Part shown: in pieces, positions 1 to 9,168 of the stretch | Numbering within the stretch: position 1 is the stretch's first letter | Layout: the number at the start of each line of letters is the position of its first letter | NCBI GenBank assembly: GCA_001302245.1 | Contig: LGYU01000005.1 | Span: 264,133 to 328,132 of the forward strand | DNA from: Chitinophagaceae bacterium PMP191F | Lineage (GTDB): Bacteria; Bacteroidota; Bacteroidia; Chitinophagales; Chitinophagaceae | DNA: 64,000 nt | Direction: 5' to 3' | Notes under the pieces: generated by a model | Told to the model about the DNA's origin: nothing | Databases searched by the model: none | What the model saw: only the letters and a program-made list of their open reading frames with translations | Translations under genes and position numbers: made by a program

Positions 1-1225
1 GACGTACGTTGAAACGGTGATTCTGATTTTTTGTATCCGCAAGGCTCAGTTCATCCTGTGTAGAAGTAGAGTCTTGTTTGTACGTATTAAAATTGGTTAC
101 CCTTTGAATGTTGGTCTCTGCGTGGTTATTGGTATTGGAAAAGAAGTAGCTACCAGTCAGATCCACTTTGCTGCTAAGCTTGTCTGTATAGTTCAAACCC
201 GCAGACAATGTTTTGGTAATACCGCCACTGCTGCCACCAAGACTACTGAAGCCTCCGCTACCCCCACGGCCACCGCCAAAGCCGCCGCCAAAACCACCGC
301 CGCCACTGAAGCTACCGCCAAGACCTCCTCCGCGGTTACCTAATCCACCGGAAATATCACTGTAATTAAACCCTTGTTTGTTTACATTATTAGCTGCACC
401 AACAACAGAGATACGACGATCTCCATTGAACTTATTGAAACTTAATGTTGCATCATAACGGAATTTATCATCTTCACTGATACCTCCACCAGCTACTGCA
501 CGACCAAAGTAACCATTGCGTTTATCTTTTTTCAGTTTGATGTTAATCGTTTTCTGACGGCTTCCATCATCTATTTTGGTGAACTTGGCCTGGTCGCTCA
601 TATCATCAAACACCTGTACAGATTCAATCATATCGGCCGTAATATTTTTGGTAGCCAGTTTGGGATCAGTACCAAAAAACTCTTTGCCATCTACATATAT
701 CTTCTGAATATCTTCACCCTGTGCTTTTACCCCACCATCTTTATCCACCTGCACACCGGGCAGTTTTTTCAACAGATCTTCAGCAGAAGCATTGGGCATT
801 ACTTTAAAGGCGCTGGCCCTGAATTCAACAGTATCTTTTTTTACCTGGATAGGAGGTGCTTCCACAATTACTTCTGTAAGCATATCATCCTTTTTCTCCA
901 TGTTCACGCTGCCCAGGTCAATAGACGCTGATTCTGCAGCTATAGTAAAGCGTCTTGAATATGATTTATAACCCTGGTAGCTGATCAGCAAACGATAGCT
1001 TCCGGGTTGAAGATTTTTAATAAGAAACTCGCCTTTGGCGTTGGATAATACAAATGTTACCAGTGAGGAATCAGTAGGATTCAGTACACTTACTGTGGCT
1101 TCTGCCAACGTTTCTTTGTACAAAGTATCTACCAGTGTACCTTTCACAGTGCCCGTGACTCCCTGGGCAAACACAGCCGCAGAAAAACCGCACATCAACA
1201 AGAACAGAGTCAATTTCTTACTCAT
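1..1225 (-). CDS. Outer-membrane receptor-like beta-barrel protein, N-terminal part (runs off the left edge)
   Basis: Only the first ~408 codons lie in the window; the reading frame is open to base 2. The start is ATG at 1225 (MSKKLTLFLLMCG), followed by a typical signal peptide ending near FAQG. Residues ~25-110 look like a carboxypeptidase-regulatory-like beta-sandwich. Residues ~115-215 look like a TonB-receptor plug (EDLLKKLPGVQVDKDG, then IYVDGKEFFGTDP). The barrel then begins. Residues ~290-340 are a long Gly/Ser/Phe-rich stretch that interrupts the early barrel. The order fits the outer membrane beta-barrel family related to TonB-dependent receptors rather than a SusC protein. No partner lipoprotein is visible. 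Substrate unknown. Confidence 0.85.
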   Translation of the reverse strand, partial: MSKKLTLFLLMCGFSAAVFAQGVTGTVKGTLVDTLYKETLAEATVSVLNPTDSSLVTFVLSNAKGEFLIKNLQPGSYRLLISYQGYKSYSRRFTIAAESASIDLGSVNMEKKDDMLTEVIVEAPPIQVKKDTVEFRASAFKVMPNASAEDLLKKLPGVQVDKDGGVKAQGEDIQKIYVDGKEFFGTDPKLATKNITADMIESVQVFDDMSDQAKFTKIDDGSRQKTINIKLKKDKRNGYFGRAVAGGGISEDDKFRYDATLSFNKFNGDRRISVVGAANNVNKQGFNYSDISGGLGNRGGGLGGSFSGGGGFGGGFGGGRGGSGGFSSLGGSSGGITKTLSAGLNYTDKLSSKVDLTGSYFFSNTNNHAETNIQRVTNFNTYKQDSTSTQDELSLADTKNQNHRFNVR

Positions 1226-1451
1226 GCATTAAGGGATAAAATGTTTAGAAGATAGATGTTAGACGGTGTGGTGCGGTCAAACTTGTGGAGAAAACCTTAA
1301 CAAATTAATGTTCCTTTAATTTTCAAGGTGAAAAGGCTCTATGTCCGGATGAACGGACAAAATGATACACTATTGCAGTTTGGGGCAACAGGTAATAAAA
1401 AATGTACTACAATATGTAAACCAGCTACATACGTTTTGCCGGTAAAAGTCC
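1226..1451. other. Intergenic region between two leftward genes
   Basis: No credible ORF. There is a small perfect hairpin, TGTCCG-6 nt-CGGACA, at about 1340-1357 with no T-run. It may lie in the leader of the receptor gene or be the 3' end of the helicase transcript. No clear promoter was found. Confidence 0.4.
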
Positions 1452-4400
1452 TTAACTGAAAAGATATTCCACGTCTTCGCGGGTGAGTGATTTTACAAAT
1501 CCCTCATCGTCAGTGATCAGGTCTTTGGCCAGTAAACGTTTACGTTCCTGCAATTGCAGTATTTTGTCTTCAATAGTATCTTTACAGATCATCCTGTAGG
1601 CAAAAATGTTCTTGGTCTGTCCTATACGGTGCGTACGGTCTATAGCCTGTTGTTCCACTGCAGGGTTCCACCAGGGATCTACAATGTACACGTAATCGGC
1701 TGCGGTAAGGTTCAAACCCACACCACCTGCCTTCAGTGAGATCAGGAATACACGGCAATTGGAATCATTCTGAAAACGCTGGATGGCTTTTTCCCTGTCT
1801 ATAGCCGATGTGCTGCCATCAAAATATTCAAAATCAACTTCCAGTTCTTTCAGCTTTTCTTTGATCAGGGCCAGCATGCCCAGGAACTGCGAGAAGATCA
1901 GGGCTTTGTGATCACCTATGTTCTCTGTGATCTCACGGCCTATCTCTTCCAGCTTAATGGAATGATTGGGGAATTTTTCTGATTCATTCAGTATTGCCGG
2001 CGAATCGCAGATTTGGCGCAACTTCATCAACCCCTGTAAAATGGTCAGCTGACTGCGCTGGATACCCTGCTGTTCAATGGTACCCATGATCTTGTCGCGG
2101 AAATCATTGCGGTAAGCATCATATATATTACGTTGCTCATCTTCCATTTCACAATAGAGGATCGTCTCTGTTTTTGCCGGAAGATCTTTTGCCACCTGCT
2201 CTTTGGTACGACGCAGGATGAACGGATATAACAATTTCCGCAGGTGATCTTTGCGATCAGCTTCGCCAAACTTATCAATCGGTATGGCAAATTCCTGTCG
2301 GAAGAACTCAATACTGCCCAGCATGCCCGGGTTCAGGAAGTTCATCTGCGCAAAAATGTCGAATGTATTGTTCTGCAACGGCGTACCACTCAAACATATA
2401 CGATGTTTGGCGTTGAGTATACTGGCAGCTTTGGTTACTTTACTGCTGGGGTTCTTTATTGCCTGCGATTCATCCAGTACCACATAGTCAAAAGGAATAT
2501 CCACCATCATCTTAATATCACTGCGCAGCGTGCCATACGTGGTAATAACGATATCTACATTGGTAAACTGTTCTTTATCCCTTGTACGCTCACTGCCATG
2601 GTGCATGTAATGCGTAAGGGAAGGTGTAAACTTCCTGATCTCATTCTGCCAGTTGAACATCAGAGTTGTAGGGCAAACCACCAATGCGGTCAGCTTACCA
2701 TGATGATCTTTATAATAGTTCAGGTACGAAAGCGCCTGTACAGTTTTACCCAAACCCATGTCATCTGCAAGAATACCACCCCAGCCGATCTCACTCAGGT
2801 AGTTCAGCCAGTGATAACCGTGTTGCTGGTAAGGGCGTAATATATCCTGCAGGTGCGGCAGTACTTCTATTTCTTTTATGTTATTGAAGTTGCGCAACTG
2901 CTCATATTTCTCTTCCAGTTTCAGTACCAGTTCCTCTTCATTGCGATTCTCATACAACTCATCAATTACACTCATGTGGAATTTAGAAAGCCGCATCTGG
3001 TTCTGCTTGCCTTCACCCACGCGGAACAGCAATGAATATTTTTTAATCCACTCTTCAGGTAAAATACCCAATGTACCATCCTGCAGCGGTACAAACTGCT
3101 GGCGGTTGGCCAATGCCTTTTTTACATCGGCAATGGTCACTTTCTGATCACCAAACACAATGTCCACACGTGCATCAAACCAGTCGGTATTGCTGCTGAT
3201 ATGGATCTTGGTTTGTGGCTTGGCTGTATTGAAGCGGAAATTTTTCAATGCATCAAAACCAAATACCGGCACTTTCATTTCTTTCATAGCATCCACAAAC
3301 AAAAAGAACCAGTTGTTCTTCAGCACTTCATTGCCCTTTAATGCCAGTTGCTGACCACCTTCAGGACGAATAAATCCGGAATGCAGTGCTTCCAGTTTTT
3401 GTACAAACAGGTTTTCTTTTTCTTTATTACGATGTACTACCAGCACTTTATCGCCATCGGGAATGATCAGTTCATCTTTTCCACCGGGTTTGGTTTCAAA
3501 TCCTTTGTACGAGAACAAAGGCTGCAATACCAGGTAATCGCCTTTCTCCTGCAACACCACGCGTTTTTCAGGATCACCGTCTTTCACTTCACTGATCAAT
3601 GAAGGTTCAAATTCTACATGATATTCTTTGGTAAGCGGCAATACAAACTCGCGCAACTGCTCGGGCCAATCGCTTTTATTGAACACCAGCTTGCCTTTAT
3701 TGCTGAACTTGTTGACCAGGTTTACACCTTCGGCCTTGTCCCACAAAAAGAGGTTACTATCATGAAAGAACAACAGGCTGCTGCTGATATAATTCTCTGT
3801 TACAGGTACATGCTGACCATTCAGTTTCACCCAGCATTCTATTTCATACTGGTTTTTACCATTGAGTGAAACCTTGAAGTAAGGTGTAATAAAATCGGTT
3901 ACTACTCCGGCCGTATGCAGGTTCTCGGTTTTAAACGCTTTTTTGCCATTCAGATAAAATACAAACGGACTGGCAGCAATATCTGCAAATAATTTTTTCA
4001 CTTTCGGGTGCAGGTATTCTACCATCAACGCCTTCGTCTCTTCGGGGAGATCATCTTCTTCATGATGAATAATATTTTCCCAGATACCACTGAAAGGCGA
4101 GTTGCGGTTCAGGAATTTGGTCACCTCTCCTTCCTGCATTTTACGCAGTGCGGGGATCAGTTGTTTATCTGCGTCATCGTACAGATCCATATTGATGAAC
4201 TTGGCCAGGTCAAGTTTTTCTATCTTGCCGGTATAAGCTGTAATACCTTCATTGGCTTCACCACTTATTGCATCCAGTGAAAAACCGGGATAGTTTTCTA
4301 CATTGAAGTTGAACACCACACCTATCCGTTGTTGCGACTGCCGGACAGGAGGTAATTCTTCTGTACCTGCAACTACTGTTTCCACTTGCTCTACCGGTGC

Positions 4401-5225
4401 AGGCTTGGGCTTTGAGCGGGCAAGATCCTGCGGTGATACTCTTTTGATGGAGGTATCCAGTACACGCAGGAAAGGTTTGCCGTCTTTATAGGTAAATTCA
4501 AACTTGCCTTCCAGGTCGTCGGTTAATGAATAACCATACATTTCCAGCAGCTTGTTCTTTTCTTTATCCCAGTTGCGGATGCTGTCAAAATAATAAGGTC
4601 CGTAAGCATTGAGCAATTGCAGGAATACAATCACCTTGGGCAAACAGAGCGGATGCTGCCTGTCTTCGTAATCGCAACTGGTGTCAAAATTCCTTTCTTC
4701 GTTTTTACGGATCACTACTTTATACGATTCGCCCTCTATATCCACAGCAGCTTTTACCATTTCATCCTGTGCATATTCAATATCCGCACGCTGGGTGCGC
4801 AGGTATTGTTCGGCAGCCGTATACACATCCGCCGAACACAGCAAACGCAGTGTTTTCAGATCAATAAACTTCATTTTTACCACCGTATGCCGCTGATCGT
4901 ACTCTACATCTTCGGCACGCAGCATATTCTTATCCAGCATTTCCTGTAACTGGATCAGCGCTGCCGCCTCATGACGACAGATATCTCCCAGGTTGTACGG
5001 GCAGGCGCAACGTACAGACAAAGTGCGGGGGTCCTTAAATTTCTGGATATTGACTTTATAGTAGGTGCTGTAGCTGTCATCCTTTACACGGAATGTAACG
5101 GCATCGAGCAACTCATCATAATCCACTAACTCAACATAACCGATAGCATGGATCTTTTTACCTCGTCGGATCACTTCATCAGTTCCATTGGTGTACACAT
5201 ATTTGATTATATGGGGTAGTGCCAT
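1452..5225 (-). CDS. SWIM zinc-finger SNF2-family DEAD/DEAH helicase (HepA/RapA-like)
   Basis: A 1257-residue ATP-dependent DNA translocase of the SWI2/SNF2 superfamily. Residues ~73-86 hold a SWIM zinc finger (CACPYNLGDICRH, pattern CxC-x6-CxH). A long middle region (~100-780) has no recognised motif. The helicase core is C-terminal: Walker A ADDMGLGKT near 818, DESQ in motif II near 917, LSGTPLQNN in motif III, LRRTKEQV, and motifs V-VI with GGVGLNLTAADYV and DRTHRIGQ near 1185-1205. All key ATPase residues are present. SWIM-SNF2 proteins of this length are common in Bacteroidota; they are thought to remodel protein-DNA or polymerase complexes, but the exact role here is unknown. It is a single gene divergent from the M28 peptidase. 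ATG at 5225 gives MALPHIIKYVY. Confidence 0.93.
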   Translation of the reverse strand: MALPHIIKYVYTNGTDEVIRRGKKIHAIGYVELVDYDELLDAVTFRVKDDSYSTYYKVNIQKFKDPRTLSVRCACPYNLGDICRHEAAALIQLQEMLDKNMLRAEDVEYDQRHTVVKMKFIDLKTLRLLCSADVYTAAEQYLRTQRADIEYAQDEMVKAAVDIEGESYKVVIRKNEERNFDTSCDYEDRQHPLCLPKVIVFLQLLNAYGPYYFDSIRNWDKEKNKLLEMYGYSLTDDLEGKFEFTYKDGKPFLRVLDTSIKRVSPQDLARSKPKPAPVEQVETVVAGTEELPPVRQSQQRIGVVFNFNVENYPGFSLDAISGEANEGITAYTGKIEKLDLAKFINMDLYDDADKQLIPALRKMQEGEVTKFLNRNSPFSGIWENIIHHEEDDLPEETKALMVEYLHPKVKKLFADIAASPFVFYLNGKKAFKTENLHTAGVVTDFITPYFKVSLNGKNQYEIECWVKLNGQHVPVTENYISSSLLFFHDSNLFLWDKAEGVNLVNKFSNKGKLVFNKSDWPEQLREFVLPLTKEYHVEFEPSLISEVKDGDPEKRVVLQEKGDYLVLQPLFSYKGFETKPGGKDELIIPDGDKVLVVHRNKEKENLFVQKLEALHSGFIRPEGGQQLALKGNEVLKNNWFFLFVDAMKEMKVPVFGFDALKNFRFNTAKPQTKIHISSNTDWFDARVDIVFGDQKVTIADVKKALANRQQFVPLQDGTLGILPEEWIKKYSLLFRVGEGKQNQMRLSKFHMSVIDELYENRNEEELVLKLEEKYEQLRNFNNIKEIEVLPHLQDILRPYQQHGYHWLNYLSEIGWGGILADDMGLGKTVQALSYLNYYKDHHGKLTALVVCPTTLMFNWQNEIRKFTPSLTHYMHHGSERTRDKEQFTNVDIVITTYGTLRSDIKMMVDIPFDYVVLDESQAIKNPSSKVTKAASILNAKHRICLSGTPLQNNTFDIFAQMNFLNPGMLGSIEFFRQEFAIPIDKFGEADRKDHLRKLLYPFILRRTKEQVAKDLPAKTETILYCEMEDEQRNIYDAYRNDFRDKIMGTIEQQGIQRSQLTILQGLMKLRQICDSPAILNESEKFPNHSIKLEEIGREITENIGDHKALIFSQFLGMLALIKEKLKELEVDFEYFDGSTSAIDREKAIQRFQNDSNCRVFLISLKAGGVGLNLTAADYVYIVDPWWNPAVEQQAIDRTHRIGQTKNIFAYRMICKDTIEDKILQLQERKRLLAKDLITDDEGFVKSLTREDVEYLFS

Positions 5226-5695
5226 GCTTTAAAATTTCCGGTTTAGATTTAACAGGCGGTAAGGGTCCCTGAAAAAAATTAAAATACTGACTTTCAAATA
5301 CCTGGATTCCAACTGTTAACCGCTGAAAAGGGCGATCTGCAAAAGTAAAGGAAAAAAAACGAGCTTTTGAAAGCAAATCAATATTATTAATTACAATTTC
5401 ATGCACCACCGTATTGATTTTGCCAGCTTTAGCGCTTGTGAATCAATGATATGAGGACCGGCAATCTAAAAAGTCAAAAAAATTGAAAAAAATGCAGTTT
5501 TTTGACCAGTCCGGGCCAGTCAGTGGCACACTCCGGTGAAAACTTTTCTCTACCCGGCTTTTTGATCCGGGAAATACCTGATTTTTTGCAGTGATTTGCC
5601 CGCATTTTTACAATAAAATCTCCTGCACACTTTATTGGTATAGCCTTTGCCAGTGATACCTTTGCGCTTATTATCCCCTTGATAAAAAGTAAAGT
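5226..5695. other. Divergent intergenic region
   Basis: 470 bp between the helicase and the M28 peptidase, with no supported gene. The right end holds a good promoter for the peptidase. On the minus strand TACTTTTG at 5347-5340 resembles a -7 element for the helicase, but no -33 element sits at the right distance. A short hairpin CCCGG...CCGGG lies near 5553-5571. Confidence 0.5.
5635..5664 (+). promoter_or_regulatory. Bacteroidota-type promoter for the M28 peptidase
   Basis: TTG at 5635-5637 and TACCTTTG at 5657-5664 are separated by 19 bp, matching the Bacteroidota sigma-ABfr pattern (TTG, 19-21 bp, TAnnTTTG). The predicted transcript start is about 5671, some 25 bp before the ATG. Confidence 0.6.
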
Positions 5696-7354
5696 ATGCT
5701 GACCAGAACTTCCCGTTTGTTGTTTTTGCTGTTGTTGTGTAATGCCGATTCCAATGCACAGAAATTAAAAAAAGCCGATAAGGCCATTGTAGGCAATCTG
5801 CAGACGCATATCAGTTACCTGGCTGCCGATAAACTGGAAGGTCGTCGTGCAGGCAGCGAAGGCGAAAAACTGGCCGGAGAATACATCAGCAACGCTTTTC
5901 AACAGGCCGGTCTGCAACCCAAAGGTGAGAGAGGAAGCTGGCTGCAGGTTTTTGAGATCAACGATGGCAAACAGGTAGGCCGCAGCACACTTTTTATCAT
6001 CAATGGTCACGACCTGAAGCTGACCGAAGAATTCTTTCCGCTGGCCTTCAGTCCCAACAAATCACTCGAAGCAGCCGTATCTGCTGCCCTTGCTGAAAGC
6101 GGCGTTCCCTGGTTTACCGATATAAAAGACCTGCTGGAAAGCAATAAGGACAATCCACATTTTGACATTGAAGAAGCCATCAGGATCAAAGCAAAAAAAG
6201 CAGCCGACAAAGGCGCTACGGCACTGATTGTATACAACACCTCTGCCATTGCCGATGGTTTGAAATTCAATGGTAAAGACCGTGCAGAACTAACCAAAAT
6301 ACCGGTACTGTATCTCACTGCCAAAGCAAAAAAGACTTATCTGAAAGATGAATCTGCCACGCTTGATATTAAGATTAAAACTGATATCGGCGAGCAGAAA
6401 AGAACCGGCCACAATGTGATCGGCTATCTTGATAACGGCGCTTCACAAACCATTGTACTGGGCGCGCATTACGATCACCTGGGTTATGGTGAAGATGGCA
6501 ACTCTTTATTCCGCACCGGTGAAAAAGCCATTCACAATGGGGCTGATGACAATGCCAGCGGTACTGCCGCTTTGCTGGAACTGGCCCGCCTGCTGAAACA
6601 ATCCAAACATAAAAAATCCAACTACCTGTTCATCGCATTTTCGGCCGAAGAACTGGGACTGAATGGTTCCAAATTCTTTACCGAACACCCTACCATTGAT
6701 CTGAAAGATGTGAACTACATGATCAATATGGACATGGTTGGCCGCCTGAACGACAGCAGCAAAGTGCTTACCATTGGCGGTTACGGCACTTCGCCTGCAT
6801 GGGCCGGTATTCTTACTACTGCTGCCGGTAAAAAAAGCTATTTTAATGTCCGCTACGACTCAAGTGGCAGCGGTCCCAGCGATCATACTTCATTCTATCG
6901 CAAAGACATTCCGGTGTTGTTTTTCTTTACCGGCCAGCACAGCGATTACCACCGCCCTACAGATGATTTTGACAAGATCAATTATACTGGTGAACTGGAA
7001 GTAGTAAAATATATCCAGAGCATTGTGGAAACATCCGGTAATACGGGCAAACTGGCCTTTACGCCCACCCGCGAAACACAGACTGCCAGCTCCACCCGCT
7101 TCAGCGTTACTATGGGTATTATGCCCGATTATACATTTAACGGTGCAGGTATCCGGGTGGATGGTGTTACCAATGACAGGCCTGCACAAAAAGCTGGTTT
7201 GAAAACCGGCGACATCATTCTGCAACTGGGTGAACACAATATTTCATCTATGGACGCTTACATGCAAGCTTTGTCAAAATTTAAAAAAGGGGATACTGCC
7301 ACGGTGAAATATAAAAGAGGTAATGACATGCTGGCTACACAGGTACAGTTCTAA
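5696..7354 (+). CDS. Secreted M28-family zinc aminopeptidase with C-terminal PDZ domain
   Basis: 552 residues with an N-terminal signal peptide (MLTRTSRLLFLLLLC, cleavage near NAQ). It probably acts in the periplasm or outside the cell, removing N-terminal residues from peptides. Residues ~100-235 fit a PA-type insert. The M28 catalytic domain follows, with all expected ligands: GAHYDHLGYG (His ~257), NGADDNASG (Asp ~282), SAEELGLNG (Glu pair ~317), NMDMVGRL (Asp ~344) and HSDYHRPTDD (His ~417). Residues ~465-552 form a PDZ domain (RPAQKAGLKTGDIILQLG). This domain order is usual for Bacteroidota M28 peptidases. It appears monocistronic. Confidence 0.93.
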   Translation: MLTRTSRLLFLLLLCNADSNAQKLKKADKAIVGNLQTHISYLAADKLEGRRAGSEGEKLAGEYISNAFQQAGLQPKGERGSWLQVFEINDGKQVGRSTLFIINGHDLKLTEEFFPLAFSPNKSLEAAVSAALAESGVPWFTDIKDLLESNKDNPHFDIEEAIRIKAKKAADKGATALIVYNTSAIADGLKFNGKDRAELTKIPVLYLTAKAKKTYLKDESATLDIKIKTDIGEQKRTGHNVIGYLDNGASQTIVLGAHYDHLGYGEDGNSLFRTGEKAIHNGADDNASGTAALLELARLLKQSKHKKSNYLFIAFSAEELGLNGSKFFTEHPTIDLKDVNYMINMDMVGRLNDSSKVLTIGGYGTSPAWAGILTTAAGKKSYFNVRYDSSGSGPSDHTSFYRKDIPVLFFFTGQHSDYHRPTDDFDKINYTGELEVVKYIQSIVETSGNTGKLAFTPTRETQTASSTRFSVTMGIMPDYTFNGAGIRVDGVTNDRPAQKAGLKTGDIILQLGEHNISSMDAYMQALSKFKKGDTATVKYKRGNDMLATQVQF

Positions 7355-7445
7355 AAGTGAATGGAAAAAATGTTTTTGATTGGGGTTTTGCTTCTTATCA
7401 TAATCTCGCTCCAGCGCGCGAAACTGTGGCGAATTGGATCGTTGA

Positions 7446-7477
7446 TTTGGGAGTGGGAGATTTAGAAAGTAATTTTG
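7446..7477 (+). promoter_or_regulatory. Promoter for the IPExxxVDY/pterin-dehydratase pair
   Basis: TTTG at 7446-7449, a 20-bp spacer and TAATTTTG at 7470-7477 match the Bacteroidota consensus closely. The predicted transcript start near 7484 leaves a leader of about 67 nt before the ATG at 7551. Confidence 0.65.
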
Positions 7478-7550
7478 CCCGATGATGCCGAAACATCAAA
7501 CCCACAACCCGACATTGTTTTAACGTCATTTCACCTTGCCTGTTTTTCCC

Positions 7551-7985
7551 ATGAAACTGAAGCTTGAATTTGATGATCTTGCAGATGATTTTTTCGACAA
7601 TACCCGGCTGATGGGCATTGTAGCCCCCATACGCAACTACCAGTTCTGCTGGTACCTGAATCAATTGCTGCAATACGATTTCCGCATCAACAGCGATATA
7701 GAGATCCAGCTATTTAAAAAACAACGTAACTACTACTTCTCCATTTTTGAATACCGAGAACCCACCACATCGCTGGTACACTATTTATACAATAACCAGT
7801 ACGATGGTGAATACCTGTTGCCCGAATTCAGACATCTTGACTTTTTATGGTTACTGAAAGGTGATGTAGTAACTGATGAAGCATTGCACCAGTTAACCGT
7901 TGCCACCAAAAGTATTCCCGGTGTACAGATGGTAACAGAGCTTACCAATGAAAAGATCAAAAACAAAGGGCATCTGATATTTTAA
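7551..7985 (+). CDS. IPExxxVDY family protein
   Basis: 144 residues, no signal peptide and no membrane segment. It matches a small Bacteroidota-restricted family named for a conserved IPExxxVDY motif; here the motif reads LPEFRHLDF. Function is unknown. The ATG at 7551 (MKLKLEFDDL) is preferred to an upstream TTG at 7536 because it fits the family start and lies downstream of a good promoter. It is followed 42 bp later by the pterin dehydratase in the same direction, probably as one transcript. In many Bacteroidota the family sits near central metabolic genes, which says little about its role. Confidence 0.82.
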   Translation: MKLKLEFDDLADDFFDNTRLMGIVAPIRNYQFCWYLNQLLQYDFRINSDIEIQLFKKQRNYYFSIFEYREPTTSLVHYLYNNQYDGEYLLPEFRHLDFLWLLKGDVVTDEALHQLTVATKSIPGVQMVTELTNEKIKNKGHLIF

Positions 7986-8027
7986 TCAACACGCCTTTGC
8001 TTTCATAAACCATTAATTTTTTACAAT

Positions 8028-8261
8028 ATGTGGAAGGAAGTCAACAACACGCTTTACAGAAAATTTGAATTCAAAGACTTTTCTGAAGCCTTTGCTTTTA
8101 TGACAAGAGTGGCGCTGGAAGCGGAAAAAATGAATCACCATCCTTTGTGGACCAATGTATGGAACACCGTAGAAATATGGTTGTCTACACATGATGCCGG
8201 AAATGTTGTTACCGAAAAAGACCGTAAACTGTCTCAACGTATTGACAATATCATCAAATAA
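8028..8261 (+). CDS. 4a-hydroxytetrahydrobiopterin dehydratase (pterin-4a-carbinolamine dehydratase)
   Basis: 77 residues, slightly shorter than the usual ~95-110 because the N-terminal helix is short. The diagnostic active-site segment is intact: [20 protein letters not shown], with the His-His-Pro motif, followed by [13 protein letters not shown]. The enzyme dehydrates 4a-hydroxytetrahydrobiopterin to recycle the cofactor of aromatic amino acid hydroxylases. No phenylalanine hydroxylase lies in the window. It is probably transcribed with the IPExxxVDY gene. Confidence 0.9.
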   Translation: MWKEVNNTLYRKFEFKDFSEAFAFMTRVALEAEKMNHHPLWTNVWNTVEIWLSTHDAGNVVTEKDRKLSQRIDNIIK

Positions 8262-8367
8262 TACTCAACACGTTTCCGCTCTGATAATAAGACTACGTTA
8301 AAGCCCTGACAAGCCTGCAAACATGGCCGGGATTTTGTAAATTGTTCAGGTAACACGCACTTTTACC

Positions 8368-9069
8368 ATGAAAAGAACATTCCTATACCTGTCCGTTGTT
8401 ACTGCTTTATTGATCGCAGCCTGTCAAAGTTCCGACAATAAAAAACAACCTGCCGTTACAGACAATGATGAAGACTCTGTAATTGTGGTAGGCGAAGACA
8501 CTGCGTTTTCCGTTGAAACCATTGATACATTTAATACGCTGGCTTTTTCTTCTTTTGCCAAAAAAAGAGCACCTGATTTTGACTGGAGCAAATTCCGTAT
8601 GACCGGCTCCTGGAAAGCCGATTCATTGCGCACCACCAGTTTTAAACCCTCTGCAGGCTTTTTTGCCGCTTACGGCAAACTGATAAAATATTCTCCCGAC
8701 AGTGCTTTTTTCATAGATCTTGACAGTTATAGCCTGGAAGTAAAAAAAGATGCAACCGGGCGCTGGCGGGGCACCGATTTGGGAACCGATACAGAGATCA
8801 GCCTGGTAAACCCGGCTACCCAAACAAAGGAACGGTTATTGTTCTTTGGCCCCGGCAGTTCAGTAGATGATGCTTATTGGCTTGACAAAGACAACCTGGT
8901 ACTGATTGGCGTACAGGACAATGGCGATTCTACCGGTAAGGCTGCAGCCTTGTGGAAATACAATGTTCCTGAAAAAACTTTTTACCTGTACGAGTGGAAA
9001 GATGAGGCAGCAGCCAATAAACTGATACATACCTGGCGCAGAGAACGCCTGCAGGCTGCGCTGAAGTAA
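8368..9069 (+). CDS. Hypothetical lipoprotein
   Basis: 233 residues. The N-terminus is a lipoprotein signal with lipobox LIAAC at residue ~19, followed by a Ser/Asp-rich linker (SSDNKKQPAVTDNDEDS), as expected for surface or periplasmic lipoproteins. The rest is soluble and mixed alpha/beta with no recognised motif. It ends shortly before a bidirectional terminator shared with rho. I do not recognise the family. Confidence 0.75.
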   Translation: MKRTFLYLSVVTALLIAACQSSDNKKQPAVTDNDEDSVIVVGEDTAFSVETIDTFNTLAFSSFAKKRAPDFDWSKFRMTGSWKADSLRTTSFKPSAGFFAAYGKLIKYSPDSAFFIDLDSYSLEVKKDATGRWRGTDLGTDTEISLVNPATQTKERLLFFGPGSSVDDAYWLDKDNLVLIGVQDNGDSTGKAAALWKYNVPEKTFYLYEWKDEAAANKLIHTWRRERLQAALK

Positions 9070-9117
9070 TGACCAATCAATATATTTTTATACTGGCCTG
9101 GTAAGGCTGGTGCAATT

Positions 9118-9147
9118 AAAAAAGCTACCGAAACCGGTAGCTTTTTT
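9118..9147. terminator. Bidirectional intrinsic terminator (lipoprotein gene / rho)
   Basis: A perfect 10-bp stem AAAGCTACCG-AAAC-CGGTAGCTTT flanked by A-run and T-run. It lies between the convergent lipoprotein gene and rho and can serve both. Confidence 0.85.
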
Positions 9148-9168
9148 GTATATATTCTGAAAACGTTC

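Noticed and set aside
17..343. 108-codon rightward ORF rich in Ala/Thr
   Set aside because: It is the antisense of the Gly-rich part of the left-edge receptor gene.
2244..2840. 198-codon rightward ORF inside the helicase gene
   Set aside because: Antisense to the conserved helicase motifs, which are clearly the coding frame.
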